Source of the DNA: Amphirosellinia nigrospora
Taxonomy: Eukaryota; Ascomycota; Sordariomycetes; Xylariales; Xylariaceae
Direction of reading: 5' to 3'
DNA: 64,000 nucleotides
Assembly: GCA_004123355.1 (NCBI GenBank)
Contig: SCHM01000003.1
Span: 6,281,058-6,345,057, forward strand
Part shown: one piece after another, positions 10,936 through 24,432 of the stretch
Position numbering within the stretch: the first letter of the stretch is position 1
Layout: the number at the start of each line of letters is the position of its first letter
Translations under genes and position numbers: made by a program
The notes under the pieces: model-generated
Told to the model about the DNA's origin: nothing
Databases searched by the model: none
The model's input: the letters and a program-made list of their open reading frames with translations, nothing else

Positions 10936-13079
10936 CGGCCAGAATCAGCCTAGTTCCAGACCGGATGTGGCCTCCGTAGCCTGCGACCTATTCATCTCAG
11001 CAAGCGCACAGCCGACACTAACTGACGTCTTGCAGAAAGACGGGTGATATTGTCGAGACTCGACCCATTAACGCGTAGCCCCGGCCCTAGCCGGGTTGGC
11101 CAGGCCGTCTGGACGCTGAATTGGTGTAGTGTTCTTAGCCATGACCCATACGTATGAGCTGATCGGCCAACCGGTGCCGCTACCGGGCATGTACGCTGAC
11201 CATCTATAACATCGAAATAGCCCGACGAGCATGGATGGCGTCCCTACCGAAAACGGTTAACTGTCAAGGTTAGGCACCATGGCAGGAAACGAGCGGGGCC
11301 CGCTGTAACCACTGTCAATCTCTTGCAGACTGAGAGACGTGCCACCTGTGCGAGCTTTGACGGTTGGTCTGAGGTCTGGGCCCTATCAACTGGAATGGAA
11401 CTGGAAGAAATGGTCTGTAGAACCACTATTAATTGGTGTTGTTTGATACTAACGGGACGGCGGCTAGAGGCCATGTTTAACACAGAAGCAAATTTCCCTT
11501 GGTGCGTTCGACTATTCCCAGGATGAACCATGAAGCACTTGTTCGCCTTGAGCAGAGTAGAGCCATGACCGACGCTTCGAAGAGGTCGACTACGACACGG
11601 CGAGGGCGCTTGAGGAGTTTAAGTTCGTTTTCTGATAACACCCACCCCACCAAAACGCCTCAATCTCAAGCTTCACTTCAAAGGCAAACTAATAACACGT
11701 GCTAGGAGATATCGATGGGGTATTGCTCTCTACCCCTCGCGCCTTGTTGCCTCATGTTGTCGACTAGCAGTGGTTGGTGGTAGAGTGAGGCTCGCTAGAT
11801 AATGGGTACTTGTAAGTTTCTCTTGGCGAGCAGAAGCGAAGTACCGAGACCCGATATTATCTGTCACTTTTCACCTTGAACCATATCGAGTAGCCAGTAG
11901 CCTTTCCTTTCGCACCCTTGCACGCGGGAGCTTACCATACCATCCCAGCAACGGAACATGAGCCGGTAGCGTATGTATATTTGGGGCCTGTGCCGTACCT
12001 ACACTAAGCTGTGATGAAACTCTCGTGCTATCGGCATGGCTCGTACGATGAGCTTATGCGCACCATTCACGATACCTCTCACTCTTCTTATAGTGTAGCG
12101 TGTCCCGTGCTATGCACATGCACGCCAACAGATCGGTTGACGACTAGTGTATTCTGTGCATTGCGAATCATTTTAATTCTCTCGCTTACTGCGGTTCCAG
12201 GCCAGCGAGACCTTTGATACTCTCATCATGTTGGGTTTACATACCGATGAGAACGACTTACGATAATCGCCATAAGCGAAACTGACTGGGCTCAGTATCT
12301 CTCCCGGCTCCGGCTGGACGTCACTTCATCATCCACTGCGGCGATCTCATAACACACGTGCATGTATCCCCAATTACGCGGACACGATTATCTATCAAGG
12401 CTTCTCTTAGGAGCTTCCATATGCGGATGGTCAAGGTCATCCTGTCGTATCTCACCCGTGGGGGCCGCTGTGCTAGATTTCGTTTACCCAATAGGCAAAT
12501 GCTGCTGTTCGCGATCTCACATCTGAGAATTAGATGTACCATATCTTGATAGGATCTGGTTCCCTCTCACCACACTATACCCCCCACTTCGTTTTCGTAG
12601 CTTACGTCCATCGTCATCACCAACGTCACAACCTCTTCCTAATAATGAAAACCGCTGTTAGCGGCGTGAAATTTTGGGGAATCGAACGCCCCTCGGTCTT
12701 CGGCGTTTCGGAAATAACTACGGCTAAGAGCGGGCGGTAATAGGTAGAGACGAGCAATCGCATCCTTCTCACGAAATCATGAGAAGCCAAGACTTCCGGC
12801 GACTGCGAAATATCGAATATGCCATAGCACGGTTATGTGCTCATTGCCTCAATGTGGTAGACTAAAAAAGGCTAAAAGAATAGCGGGAGACTAAAAGGGA
12901 CGCAAATGATCATACTGTAGAACCGCAAGTATCTTCTTCACGGCAGATCCATGACAGGTCGTCCACACTATGCCCGTTGTAAACCTGACATCGGCCGACT
13001 ACCTAAGGTTAACTTACATACAGTATTTGAGCTTAGCGAGTTATAGGTCTTTCTAAATACGTCAGAGTAAGTACCTTGG

Positions 13080-13103
13080 CCCCCCCCCCCCCCCCCCCCC
13101 CCC
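13080..13103. repeat. 24-base poly-C tract
   Basis: An uninterrupted run of 24 C residues in non-coding DNA. Its length in the assembly is probably imprecise. Confidence 0.9.
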
Positions 13104-14095
13104 AAAACAGAGGAGTCCAACCCCACGCTCCCGGAACCGGTCTTGGTCTTGGCGGCATATTCGAACAACCGACATTCTAGAATCGTCGTCGTCGTCTTCG
13201 TTGGGGCGAAGATCAGAAAATATACGTAGTAGCGAACGAACGTATGATACCTACCTACCTACCTGCCTACCCTGATTATGCGCTCGCTGCCCATCGACCA
13301 CATTCCACCACGCGGTGGCTTGGGCCAGGCCCGGGCAGGGGAGAGCCGCCGGCACTTTTGCACGACTGGGTTGGGATAACCTTGGCAGGCCCGAACCTCT
13401 CAATTTGACAGTTTTCAGCCCAGGAACCGTGGACGATACCAAGTAGGCAGGCAGGCAAGCAGCCCTAATTTCGTACAGTAGTCCTGTACGGTAGAATGAC
13501 CTAACTACCAAGCTCCCAGATCTTTTTTTAGTGAGCAGACCGGGATACATGGGTTTGTGATAATGCGAGGCTCCCGACAAAAAATGAACTCGGGAATAGA
13601 TCGGACCGGCTCACCTGGGTATTGTATGTTCACGTTAAATGGCCCAGTAGCTTAATGAATTCAATAAGTTGATCTCAATGTATATGATCGGTATTAATAA
13701 TATTCGTTTCCTTGACGTTAACTTGACGTTAAATGCAAAATGGATGTTGGTTTAAGTTGGTCAAACTCGCTCTTGGATTATTGTCGGAATCGACTTATGG
13801 AGCTTCCTATTTTTGCCATCTGGGCCTCGCTCGCCTAATCTAGCCTTACTCTAGTCTAATTTAGTATCTAGTTTGACACATGTCATCCCGCACTCTTTAC
13901 AAGGGTTCGGCTGTCGACATGACATATTCTCGCTTACTAACATCAATGCTGATAACGCTTTGACGGTCGGTTGTCGTACGCTCAAAAAGTCTATCTTTTT
14001 TTTCTCTCTCGTGGGTTGTCCTCTTTTGCAAATTAGAATAAGGCCGAGTCGGAAGAACCGGCCGTAAGGGATTCATTCCCCTGACCGAAACTTGC

Positions 14096-17000
14096 TCACC
14101 GCTTAGGTGAAACAGGGCTTCTAGCTAGTGTAGACAGCGCCCGTCGAACCGATAGACGAAAAGCCCATCGGCTCGCATTCCGGGGTTCCCTTTTACTACT
14201 ATGTTGATCTAGTAAGGCAGGAGAGATAATGCATTGCTGCCGAGGTTGACTCGAGACGCATACGCATACGTCATCACGATGATTATTCTGCTGTGCCCGA
14301 GCATCATTACCCGTCACAGCGCTTTTCGGAGACTGCTCAAGCCCGCCCTCAGTAGTGTTCGTGGCGGTGGGCGGAGGTAGAGCCTCCATAGTCCCTATAC
14401 CAGATTTGTCGTCCCGCACAGAATCTGTCATGGAGCCATCATTGACATCGGGCGGTAATAACTTGGATGGTTCGGCTCGCTTCATCTCCAAACCCTCCTG
14501 CTCGTCGCCTTGATGATCCTTATCAAATACGTCGGCCTCTGAATTCTGGCGCTCCTTCTCTTGGAACGTGAAGGCATCGGATAGATTGACCGCCAAGAAC
14601 GTTTTTGGCAACTTTACCCTGTGTTGTGTTCTTGTAAGCATCATTCTGTTCGACAATTGAACCGTAATCTGGAGATAGAGACTTACTGGTGGAATTTTGC
14701 TCGTAATGTTTCAATAACCTGTTTCCAGTCCGCGTGAGGTGTGAGGCTTCGCCTTGGTGCACATCCTATACAATGTTTGCTATCTAGTTGAATATCCAAA
14801 GGATCATAGATATGGCACCCTGGACTGATGGTGATTCGGATACTGTAGTTGAATGTAGGTTGGCCAGGCAGTGGTGGTGCATCCAACGTGCCCTTATTTT
14901 CGGACTCGTACAACTCAAAACAGATTTGAGAAATGTAGTCTAGCTCCGGAATGGTGCGACGATTGATCTTTGTCTCGATGGCTCCCTCAAGAATGCAATT
15001 GAGCAGCGTATAAATGTGTGATTCCTTCGTAAAGTAGAAGAAAGATTTGGCGTCGTTTGATGCCTGCATCTCCTCGAGGTCTTGTACTATCTCTTTTAGA
15101 AGAGGCAGTGAAGTTAAGAGCCCAATCTCGAGCTACTATTGTTAGCTCAAGTCTGCAAATAACCCCTAGATAAGACTGACCTTCTCATTGTCTGATATGC
15201 CGTACTCCTGAGGGCATATAAAATCAAACATCACTTTCGCCAGTTGATACAATTCTCGAAGAGGTTCAAGGCGGGCGTCTGTCTTTGCTTTCGTCCGGTT
15301 ATTGCCCCTCTGTAGATGAAAATACTCATCAGGCTGTGCAATTTCACTGGGATGCTTCATCCACGATCTCCGCCGGAAGATTCGTCTCATGGCGTTCTGT
15401 GCCTCTGACCTCTCTCCCCTCTCAGGCCTCTCCGACCAGTCAGACTTGTCGGACCGCTCGGCAGGCGGTGATCCTGTAGTCTGGCTCTTATCAGACCTAT
15501 CGTCGGCCGTCTTACCCTCTTCCGACTCTTTAGATGCGTTTTTATTTTCGCGATTGAGGGTGATTCCAAGCTCTTCTTCCAACATATGTTTCGGTGGCGT
15601 AAATACCCACTCAAGGAATTGGCGGTTATGTAAGGCGTCGAATTTCATGGTATCATACAGCTCGGATATCTTACTTGGATCGATTTTCTCATGATCACAG
15701 AATTCAGCAAAGAGCTTTTCCCAACGTTCTCTGAAGAGCTCAGCATCCTCACCGCAGCACCATCGGGCTTGGATATTGCTGATGGCGTTAGCCTGTGAGA
15801 GGGACGAAGCGATCGATGTGCTAGAACCTTCACCAGTGACCTTTTCAGAGCTGGGATTGTTAATAACGTTAAGCGAGTTCACGGTGCCGCCGTACAATTT
15901 ATTGTAATTATGTTGCATAACATAGCGATGGAAATTCATCAACTGAACAACCCGCGTTTGGACCTCAGAAGGCTCAGGCATACCTTCGGGCCAGGCAAAC
16001 TGTGGCGGACGCTCGTTTCCTTTGCGCAGCAAGCCCTTGAGCTTCTTTTTGACCTTATCCATCTCATCTTTGGCTGCATTGGAGTCATCAAGCAAATCCT
16101 TCCGTATTGTAATGAAATCTTCGGGGAGTTCTTTCTGGTCTAGGAAAGATGCCGCCCAGATTTGAGCGCTCGTAGTGACACGCCGCTCTGAGCTGCTAAA
16201 GACATGAACTTCGTCAAGAATATCTCGATTTAAGAGCATATAATCGTTTCGCATATTCTGCGCTAGTTCCTGGGCCTGGTATCGTGCAGAGTGTGTTGGT
16301 TCACCTCCCCACTTTACAATTAGCTGCAGCTTATCCAAGACAAAGCTGTTATCTGCTGCCGTAAACTTGGACATTGTCACTCCAGACATTGAGTCTTGCG
16401 TTGAAACGAGCCTGCCGAGACTTATCCTGAGGTTTCTCTTCCTTGTCATTGGCCGTGTCCTTGGCATCTAGGTCCTCCTTGGAAGGCTCCGGCTTTGCAA
16501 CTACTTCGGCTTCTGGCTTTTCAGCCAGAGTTTTCAAAGCCAGTGAGTCCGCTTTGGCTTCTTCGGGGTTATTGGCTGTTGACTCAGGCACGACCTCCGC
16601 TGATTTCTTTTTACTGAACATCGGCTTGATCTGCACCTTTGTACCCGCCCAGCCACCTTTCTTTACCAGCACGTTCCGTAGAGCTCTGAGTTTAGCACGA
16701 TCTTCAACTCCTTGCTTTATCGCCACATCTACGGCCTCGAGGACGCTTGAGAGTGCTGCATCACCGATCAAGAGAACTTCTTCTTGGTGTCCTTTAAGAA
16801 GCTCAATGAAGGGCTGGGTATGGAAAGTGAACTTGTACTTCTGCTTCGGCGTACGATCGGCATGTCGAATCACGGATACCAGGCCTTTGAGTTTCCAGGA
16901 ATGTTTTGGCGGCGGCGGAGGAGGTGTAGGATGAGGATCAGTGTACTCTTCCAATCCGTTATTTGGTGTAGCTGGATGTGTCGGTGGAGCGGTAGGAGGC

Positions 17001-19004
17001 ATACTACTAGAAGTTGAACCACCACCGGTGAGATGAGCGAGAGGACTAATGATCCCACTTTGCAGTTTTGTCGCCATGTTCGCTATGCTCGTCTCGGACC
17101 TCGCTATAGGAGAGGTTCCTAAGGACTTCTCATCCACGTTTGGCTCCCTCATAGAATCTTCTGTGGACAGCGTACCAGTGGCGCCAGCTAATGTAGAATG
17201 ACTTGCTGATTGTGTGCCTGGTAACGGTTCTTTCTCTTTACTTGCCAAGATTGCTCTCGCGAAAGGATCGTTAACATCTATCGCAGCAGGAGAGGGGAGT
17301 GGAGGGGTTGGGCCACCTCGGTTAATCCTCTCCTTGATGAACATTTCTTTGAGTATATTAGCACAGTGGTCGTAGTAAGTTTCGTTATCCTTCACGAAAC
17401 TCCAACCATTTACGTCAATGACACAACTCTTACCCCAGCACGGAGTAGGTCAAATCCACAAACTCTCTGCCCAAACGTCCTTGCAATCTTGCTCGCCATC
17501 TCCTTCTCATCAGCATTTAGCGCCGTCACATAGCGAATTTCTTTGCCGTGAGTATTGCGCCTGACGATGCCATCCACAACGGGCGACTTCCTCGTCTCAG
17601 CGTGGCAGTAGTGAGATCCAACAGTGTAAGCTTTTACATCTTCAGCATTATCCACTTGCATGAACTTCTCATATATAAAGCTGCTATTTGGCTCGGTGAT
17701 TGCTCGAGGCACTACGAGATCTGCCACAAATTCGGAGCTCTTGTTTCCAATTTTCCTGAAGAGTTTCCGCGCACCGCCACCAGCCGACCGCGGGAAGTAG
17801 ATGATGATGTTATGGTCTTCGCCGCTGGTTGGTTTCTCAACAAAAGGCTTCTTCAATAGAGCACCGTCGACGCTGAGTATATCGCCATCGTCAAGCAACT
17901 CGACTTTTCTAGGAGCGCGGTACTGCTCAAAGTCTGTGGCTTCTAGGTCAATACCCGATACTTCTTTCGTGTGCTTTGCAACCTCGGGCGTTAGTAGACC
18001 TGGCCCATTGTCCCGGCTCACCTCAATTCGCTGCGGTGTTGGGACGTTGATTTTGTCCAGAATACGGAGACACAGCCGTCTGTCCCATAAAATCTTTTGC
18101 ATGGGAACATCGTTGACACAAAATGGTTTTCGAGCCTTGACGTATGCAATTGCCTTATCGAGTGGGAACCCATCAGAATAAAATGATATTAGATAATCAC
18201 AAATTGGCCAGTTCTCCACGCCTATTCCAATGTTAGGAACGAATGTATGGGCTCAATTGGTAGGATGCACGTACCCTCATCTAGAATTGTTTTATCTCCA
18301 AAAACAACAACGTCGAAGTCACGATTGGCGATGATGCGATTGAGAATATTCCTGCTGGGCTTACTCCGCGCCTTCGAGTCTAATGCACAGACGCCAATAA
18401 TACCCCAGGGTGCGGGTTTCGCCTCTTCCTTCTCTCTAGGTTGGGGGCCGCGCTCGCTGCTCTGACTATGACTACTAGTCGCAGTGCTCCCACTGAAGCG
18501 ACGCTTAGCCCTGCTTCGATCTCTATTTGTTTGAGATCGAGCGGCGGAAGGGTTAGTTGGAGACGGGGCAGGAGCCACGGGATTTCGCTGGACCAGATCG
18601 AGAGAGCTGGGGTGAAGTGTACTTTGCGACGTCAACTGCGGGCCGTTTCCAGGAAACGTCTGGGTGCTGGGACTGGAGGAAGTTGTAACGGTGACGTTGG
18701 AGACGCCGGCGTCTGGCTGGTCCGGGACGGGGTCTAGACCCTTGCCCGAAGCCATGACGCCCTGGACGGGGATGGAACGCTGCACAGCGCCGTACTCGGA
18801 GCCGGCAGCGGAGGAGACGGCGGAGCTTACACCGCCGTAAGCCGATGCCAGAGAAAAGACGGACGAGACCGAGACACGTTTATGACCGTCAGACTCGGAG
18901 AGTGAGGGACGTTGATTGAAGGTGGGATCAAGCAGCTGGCTGTTGGGGCCAGAGTCCTGGGCGGTGGGAAAACTTGAGTGGGCTGAGTCTGAGTCTGGCT
19001 CCAT
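14096..19004 (-). CDS. vip1: Vip1/PPIP5K inositol hexakisphosphate kinase-phosphatase
   Basis: This bifunctional cytosolic enzyme makes and breaks inositol pyrophosphates (1-position kinase on IP6/5-IP7 plus a histidine-acid-phosphatase domain). The N-terminal 200 residues are Ser/Pro-rich. An ATP-grasp kinase follows ([48 protein letters not shown]), then the phosphatase domain with [20 protein letters not shown] and a C-terminal [11 protein letters not shown] block, then a low-complexity tail. Introns read from splice signals: 18222-18274, 15133-15180 and 14619-14686. Total is about 1,580 aa, usual for the family. Two frame breaks occur: near 17433-17436, where one more base in the GGGG (minus strand) restores ...[14 protein letters not shown], and near 16390-16420, where the shift needs two extra bases or one fewer. 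It is divergent from Utp21. Confidence 0.93.
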
Positions 19005-20566
19005 CTTCGGGGAACAAAGCTAAAACTCGAAAGTCTCTTTTTCGCCGATTCTAGGCGGCGCCTGCCTGTACAAGTAAGTAGTAAGTTGACCAAGCAATCA
19101 ATGAGTGTCTCCTGCAGTGACACGGGTGGCAAGACAGACCCGTGGACGGGCCGAGGCAACTAAGTTGGTAGGTGCTGTAGAAAGGATAGAGTGCCTCACG
19201 AGGTGGCTAAAGGTTGGGTTGGCATTACGCTGTATTTTCAGGTGTCTTGGTTGAAAAACATTTGAGAGGAACCATACGCTTAACGGGATGAATAACGTAG
19301 ATAACTCTCCAGAATGCCTTCAAATTAGGTCTCTACAAAGGGGAAAAAATAGCAAATTGTGGATGCTATTCCCACCTAGGTAGGACAAGGTACCTAACGT
19401 GCACACAACTACTGCAGTGTACCTACGCAGGTGGCACTAAAACCGGGGCGCGTAGCACAGATCGATTGTGAATATAGAATACATCATATCTCGGTACTTA
19501 CCTACCTTAGGTACACCCAAGACCCAGTCCTCGATGTAATGCCCACAAGTGTGTAGCTTAAGTTAGATCTTGTGTCGGATGAGTGGGTCGTCGTCAAAAG
19601 CAACTGCTTGGGGTCACGCTAATAAGAGAGGTAGGAAAGAAGTAACCATCAATTGCATATGCCAGACGCCTGGGTTGTGAATTTGACGGCTTGAAAAGAG
19701 GAACTTCGTTGCGACACAAAATACGAAATAGTGGCACCTACCTAAGTACATACTTGCGGCATTCAAGCGAGTCGATCTATTGGGACTCTTGGAATTACCC
19801 TAAGGCAGTGGGTCGGGATAGAGCTGTTACTTATGCGCTCGCATTTTATCACCACAATTCATAGAACTAGAGTGACGTCTTCATTAACAGGGTGTCTGCA
19901 GGGGCATGGAAACGTCCATGCATCCATATCAGGTAGTCGCGTGGACAACAAACGGGTAGGGCAGCCAATGACAGCACTATGTAGTCATTTGTTTCGAATG
20001 TTTAATTCAGAAGTCCGGCGCTTTTGAACGCCAACCTCCGATGTGGGGTAGCCGTACGTACTTAGCGATAACGATAAAGTGAGCATATCTACGGGAAGTC
20101 TTGGCCGCAACGCTGGATTCGCTCTGATTAAAGTCGGCCTCGCGACGCGAATACATTTTGTCACAAAAAAGCCCTTAGCATTAATCGATTAATAAAGAAT
20201 GAGTTTTAGGTACTATAGTTAGTAAATAATTATTTTCTCGCCTTTTTACTAGCTGAGGATGGACGGGTATCGAAATCGTGGAGGGCTAGAAGAGCCCGCA
20301 TTGGCAGCTTTTGATTGGCCCGAGTGATAAATCAAAAATATTTCCAACTAAAAAAGTTCCCAGAACCGCCGTCGCAAAACCGGCAAACTCATACTCTCCG
20401 CCGTCGCAATTACGATACATACCCCAACGCCGCGTGCTGCCTCATAAGCTAACCGGTCTCCCGTTGCTTTCAAGGCCCTAAGGCCATGCTTGCGCACCCT
20501 CAGCCACGAAACAGTTGCAGCAGCGCGAGATAGCGACGCGGCGAGAGACGCAAACCACTGGAGGTG
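19005..20566. other. Divergent promoter region between vip1 and utp21
   Basis: 1.56 kb with no supported gene, between two divergently transcribed housekeeping genes. It contains TACCTA/CCTAGGTA clusters (about 19376-19400, 19500-19512, 19737-19745) and AT-rich stretches near 20160-20240. Confidence 0.6.
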
Positions 20567-23500
20567 ATGCCGCACTCTGAGCAGGATGGGCCTCTGGCCA
20601 AGCGCCAGAAGCTGGGCTCTATCGCAAAAGGCGCGGCTACGACCTCACAGCAGCAGCGGTCTCGCATCTTTGCTCCCTATCGGGTAACTAACTATCTGGA
20701 TATCCTGTCGCTACCGCAACGCAGATATGCTGACCGCGACCCCAGACCGTAGGTTTGGTCTCCCCGACCGACGTGCCCTTCACCTCGATTCCGCTGGGCA
20801 AGACCACATTTCAAGTGACAACCTCAACCGGCCGATCTCTACAGACGTACGACTTGAAGCGCGGACTCAACCTCCTATTTCTGACCCGACCACAGACGCC
20901 ATTCGAAATTACCGCCACCTACGCATGGAAGGAGAAGGTCTTCGCGGCATGGGGCGACCGGGGTGCTGAAGCCTCTCAACAGGGAATTTGGATTTTCCAG
21001 CGGGGAAAGAAGGTCGGCCACTTAGAACTCCCCTCCGACTTGCAGCAGCCCGTGAAGCAGATCCTTGTATTTGGGTCCTGGATAGTGGCATGTTCTGTGA
21101 CGAGAATAGAGGTCTGGAAGACGACGACACTTGAGCACTACACCACATTATTTACGATGGCTACCAGAAAGGGCGATAACGAGCTTACTGGAGGAATATG
21201 CACAATGCCTACCTATCTGAATAAGATATTTGCTGGTCGTCGCGATGGCTGGGTAGAGATTTGGAACGTATTGACAGGAAAACTTATCTACACCCTCCTC
21301 CCTCCATCGCCCAACTACGGTGCCGTTACATGCATGCAGCCGTCACCTGCGCTGTCACTTATGGCTATTGCTTATGCCGAGGGCTCACTAACCATCCGCA
21401 ACATACTCACCGATAAAGTCCTTATTCAAGTCAACGCTGGCGTAGAAAATACTGCTGTGACAAATATATCCTTTCGGACAGATGGAATGGGTGCGGGACA
21501 AGACGGTCGTAAGGACGGTGTTATGGCGACTGCGACAGATACAAGCGGTGATATCACGTTCTGGGATCTAAATGAAGGTGGTAGAGTAATAGGCGTTTTG
21601 AGGAGTGCCCATAACCCACCGGCTCAAGACGGTACCAAAGTCCGTGGTGGCGTGAGCAAAATCCAGTTTCTAGCAGGTCAACCCGTGATCGTTACAAGTG
21701 GCCGAGATAACTCTCTCAAAACCTGGATCTTCGATGAGACTCCGTTTTCGCCCATACCAAGAATTCTACATACCCGAAGTGGGCATGCCGCGCCATCACG
21801 TCTCTTCGCTTCTTGCCTTCAGATTTCGATGGTGCCGAGGCAGGCAACAAGTGGCTTCTCAGCGGTGGAAAAGATAGGAGTCTGTGGGGATGGAGCCTCC
21901 GCCGTGATGGACAAAGCACCGAATTGAGTCAAGGCAATATACGTAAGAAAGCTAAGAAGTCAGGGATCCTAGCTACGAAAGCACTTAGCCATGGCCCTAC
22001 CACTACCCTTGAAGATCTAAAGGCCCCAGAAATCACCTGTATAGCTTGCTCGTTAAATAGGGATGGGGCATGGGCGCTCTCCCGGGCAAGCAACCGCTGT
22101 GGCAGAAGACGCGAGATCCGAAAAAATCCCTGGACGCCGAGATCAGTGGCATGACCGGCTGGGAAAGCGTTGTCACTGCTCACAAAGATGACCCATTCGT
22201 ACGCACATGGTTCTGGGGGCGCAAACGTGGAGGAAGATGGGCGTTCCAGACCGGTGATGGTGCAAACGTGTCAACAGTCACAATGAGTTCTTGCGGCACT
22301 TTTGCCGTTATTGGGTCTGTTGGGGGATCGATCGACATGTTCAATTTACAATCAGGGTTACACAGGCAGCGCTTCCCATCCAAACTGACCCCCGCACAAG
22401 CGAGACAGGTGAAGATGCAGCAAGCTAGACAGGCAGACACAGTAATGCAACTTCAAGCTCGTGCGTCTTCTAGGTTCCTGGCAGGGACAGGGAAACATAC
22501 AAAAGCGGTGACAGGAATCGCGGTTGATTCGATGAACCACATCGTAATCAGCTGCTCTCTTGATGGCAGAGTCAAATTTTGGGAGTTTTTGACTGGAAAT
22601 CTACTCCACGAAATTAACTGGGCCCCGATGACCGCAATTACTGCTTGCCGTTACCATTCTGCGAGCGATCTCATAGCCTTTTCATGCGACGACGGATCTA
22701 TCCGCGTAGTAGATATTGAAACGAGACAAACCATTCGTGAGCTTTGGGGTTGCCAGGGCAAGATCAATGATTTTACGTTCTCTCACGACGGGCGCTGGAT
22801 AGTGGCCGCATCTCAAGACTCGATTGTTAGAGTCTGGGATCTGCCCACAAGTCATCTCATTGACGCGATCCGGCTCGAAAGGCCTTGTACTGCTTTAGCA
22901 TTCTCGGCCACCGGCGAGTACCTTGCTACAGCATCCGAGGGTGAGCTCGGTGTCAATATATGGAATAATAAGAGCCTTTTCACACACGTGCCAACAAGGC
23001 AGATATCGGAGAGTGCCATAGAGCAGGTTGTTGGCCCCACCGCGTCAGGTGAGGGCGGCCAAGGGTTACTAGAGGCAGCATTTGAAGAGGAGGACGCCGT
23101 GGAAGATGAAGATCAAATTACTGCACCGGGTCTAGACCAACTCAGTGCTGATATGATGACGTTAAGCTTGGTCCCAAGGAGCAAATGGCAGTCTTTACTA
23201 CATCTTGATTTGATCAAGAAAAGAAACAAGCCGAAAGAACCACCGAAAGCCCCTGAAAAGGCACCCTTCTTTTTGCCATCAACAACAGGAGCACCATCTT
23301 TGATTCAGAATGCTCTCGAGGCAGGGACCGATGGGAGTCAGAATGAGTCCAGGATCACGAAATTTGACCATAACAGGTTGGAGCAAGCGTTCACCGGCAG
23401 CTTGCGGGCCGGTGCCGTCAGTGGGAATTGTAAGGTGCCCAGTCCTCCGTTCATTGTGATATATGTTGACTCTCATTACAGATGACGGTTTTATTGAGCA

Positions 23501-23819
23501 TTTAAAGGCTCTTGCTCCGGCTACGGCAGATCTTGAGCTACGATCGCTCTCGCCTAGTGACACTGATGAATCGAACGAGTTACTGCATTTTATTCGGGCG
23601 TTGACAAGTCGTCTAAAGGCAAGACGAGACTATGAACTTACTCAAGCATGGATGACAGTCTTCCTGCGGTTACATTTTGATGTCATCATTGAGAGCGATC
23701 CACTAATGAGCGCACTGGGAGAGTGGAAGCAACACCAGGCTGAGGAATGTAATAGACTGGACAACCTAGTCGGATATTGCGGTGGTGTAGTCAGCTTTTT
23801 AAGGAGTCCAAGGGTTTAA
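20567..23819 (+). CDS. utp21: Utp21/WDR36 WD-repeat protein of the SSU processome
   Basis: A nucleolar UtpB-subcomplex subunit needed for pre-18S rRNA processing. The protein has about 1,046 aa. Visible are two blocks of WD repeats (for example GGRDGWVEIWNV-like units, LDGRVKFWEFLTG, ASQDSIVRVWDLPTSHLIDA), the signature region WESVVTAHKDDPF, and the C-terminal Utp21 domain (LEQAF; DLELRSLSPSD; LTQAWMTVFLRLH). The preferred start is the ATG at 20567. Introns: 20684-20745 (joins APYR to TVGLVSP) and 23430-23481 (joins SGN-Y to DGFIEH). Two single-base frame breaks: near 21796 (between HAAP and TSLRFLPSDFD) and in the GGGG at 22065-22068 (RDGG/MGALPG). With one added base at each, the coding length becomes divisible by three. 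No pseudogene signs otherwise. Confidence 0.94.
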
Positions 23820-24432
23820 AGAGAGCACGATAACTTCTATTTATCCCTAGATACGTATAGTTGGAGTCACAAGTTATATGTCGATCAACTCGAGCCCGTG
23901 CAGATAGATTCCCGTAGCTATGTGCGCCCCATATCGGCAAATACGTAATTGAGACATTTTTAGAAGCAAGGTACTGTTACACAGATCCAGCACAGAGCTC
24001 CCTAAATGCTACTATACGGGGCTGAAGCAGTCGTACGAAGTTATCGTAAGTCTCAGGCAGTCACCAAAAGCTGAGATCGAACACCGAGACATCTCCCAAG
24101 GCTTTCGCACAGCGGCACGTCTTCGGCAGTTTGTTTGTCAACAGAAGAACATGCTACTAGGGTGAAATGCCAAGCACTGACACCTTCTCGCTCTAGATAG
24201 TGGTATCATAATATTGTGTCTTGTCTATCAGTTCCAACTTCCATCTCAAGCTCGAAAACAGGCAGTCACATCGCCCCGCTTCTCCATCGGCCATAAACAT
24301 CATCGACAACGTCACCAGCCGTCAAGCCACGGACTTGAACGTTTATTCCTCCCCGCACCATATTTTCCTAACATTCCACGATAGTAGAAGTATTCTCCGC
24401 CATAGGGGACTCAAGTCTCTGTTAATGTTAAG
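23820..24432. other. Intergenic, no gene seen
   Basis: 613 bp between the Utp21 stop and the aldolase-family start. It must hold the Utp21 3' end and the downstream promoter. No motif stands out. Confidence 0.5.

Larger units (their letters stand above)
4085..14095. other. 10-kb gene-poor intergenic region
   Basis: No gene can be supported here. The open frames are short, overlap antisense ones and show no family motif. The DNA holds a GGTAC tandem repeat (about 4281-4298), tandem duplications near 5700-5722 and 5786-5815, a TIR element (5827-6064), a nine-base CCACCATGR repeat (10894-10935), a 24-C run (13080-13103) and many TACCTA/TAGGTA clusters (6117, 6681, 10171, 13250). Confidence 0.6.

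Noticed and set aside
10763-11047. Frame with HHHDHHGHHGHH repeat as a metal-binding protein
   Set aside because: The His stretch comes from a nine-base simple repeat. The rest lacks coding character.
12665-12735. Possible minus-strand tRNA T-arm (GCGTTCGATTCCCC)
   Set aside because: The T-stem has a mismatch at its second pair, and I could not form the D-arm or acceptor stem. At best a relic.
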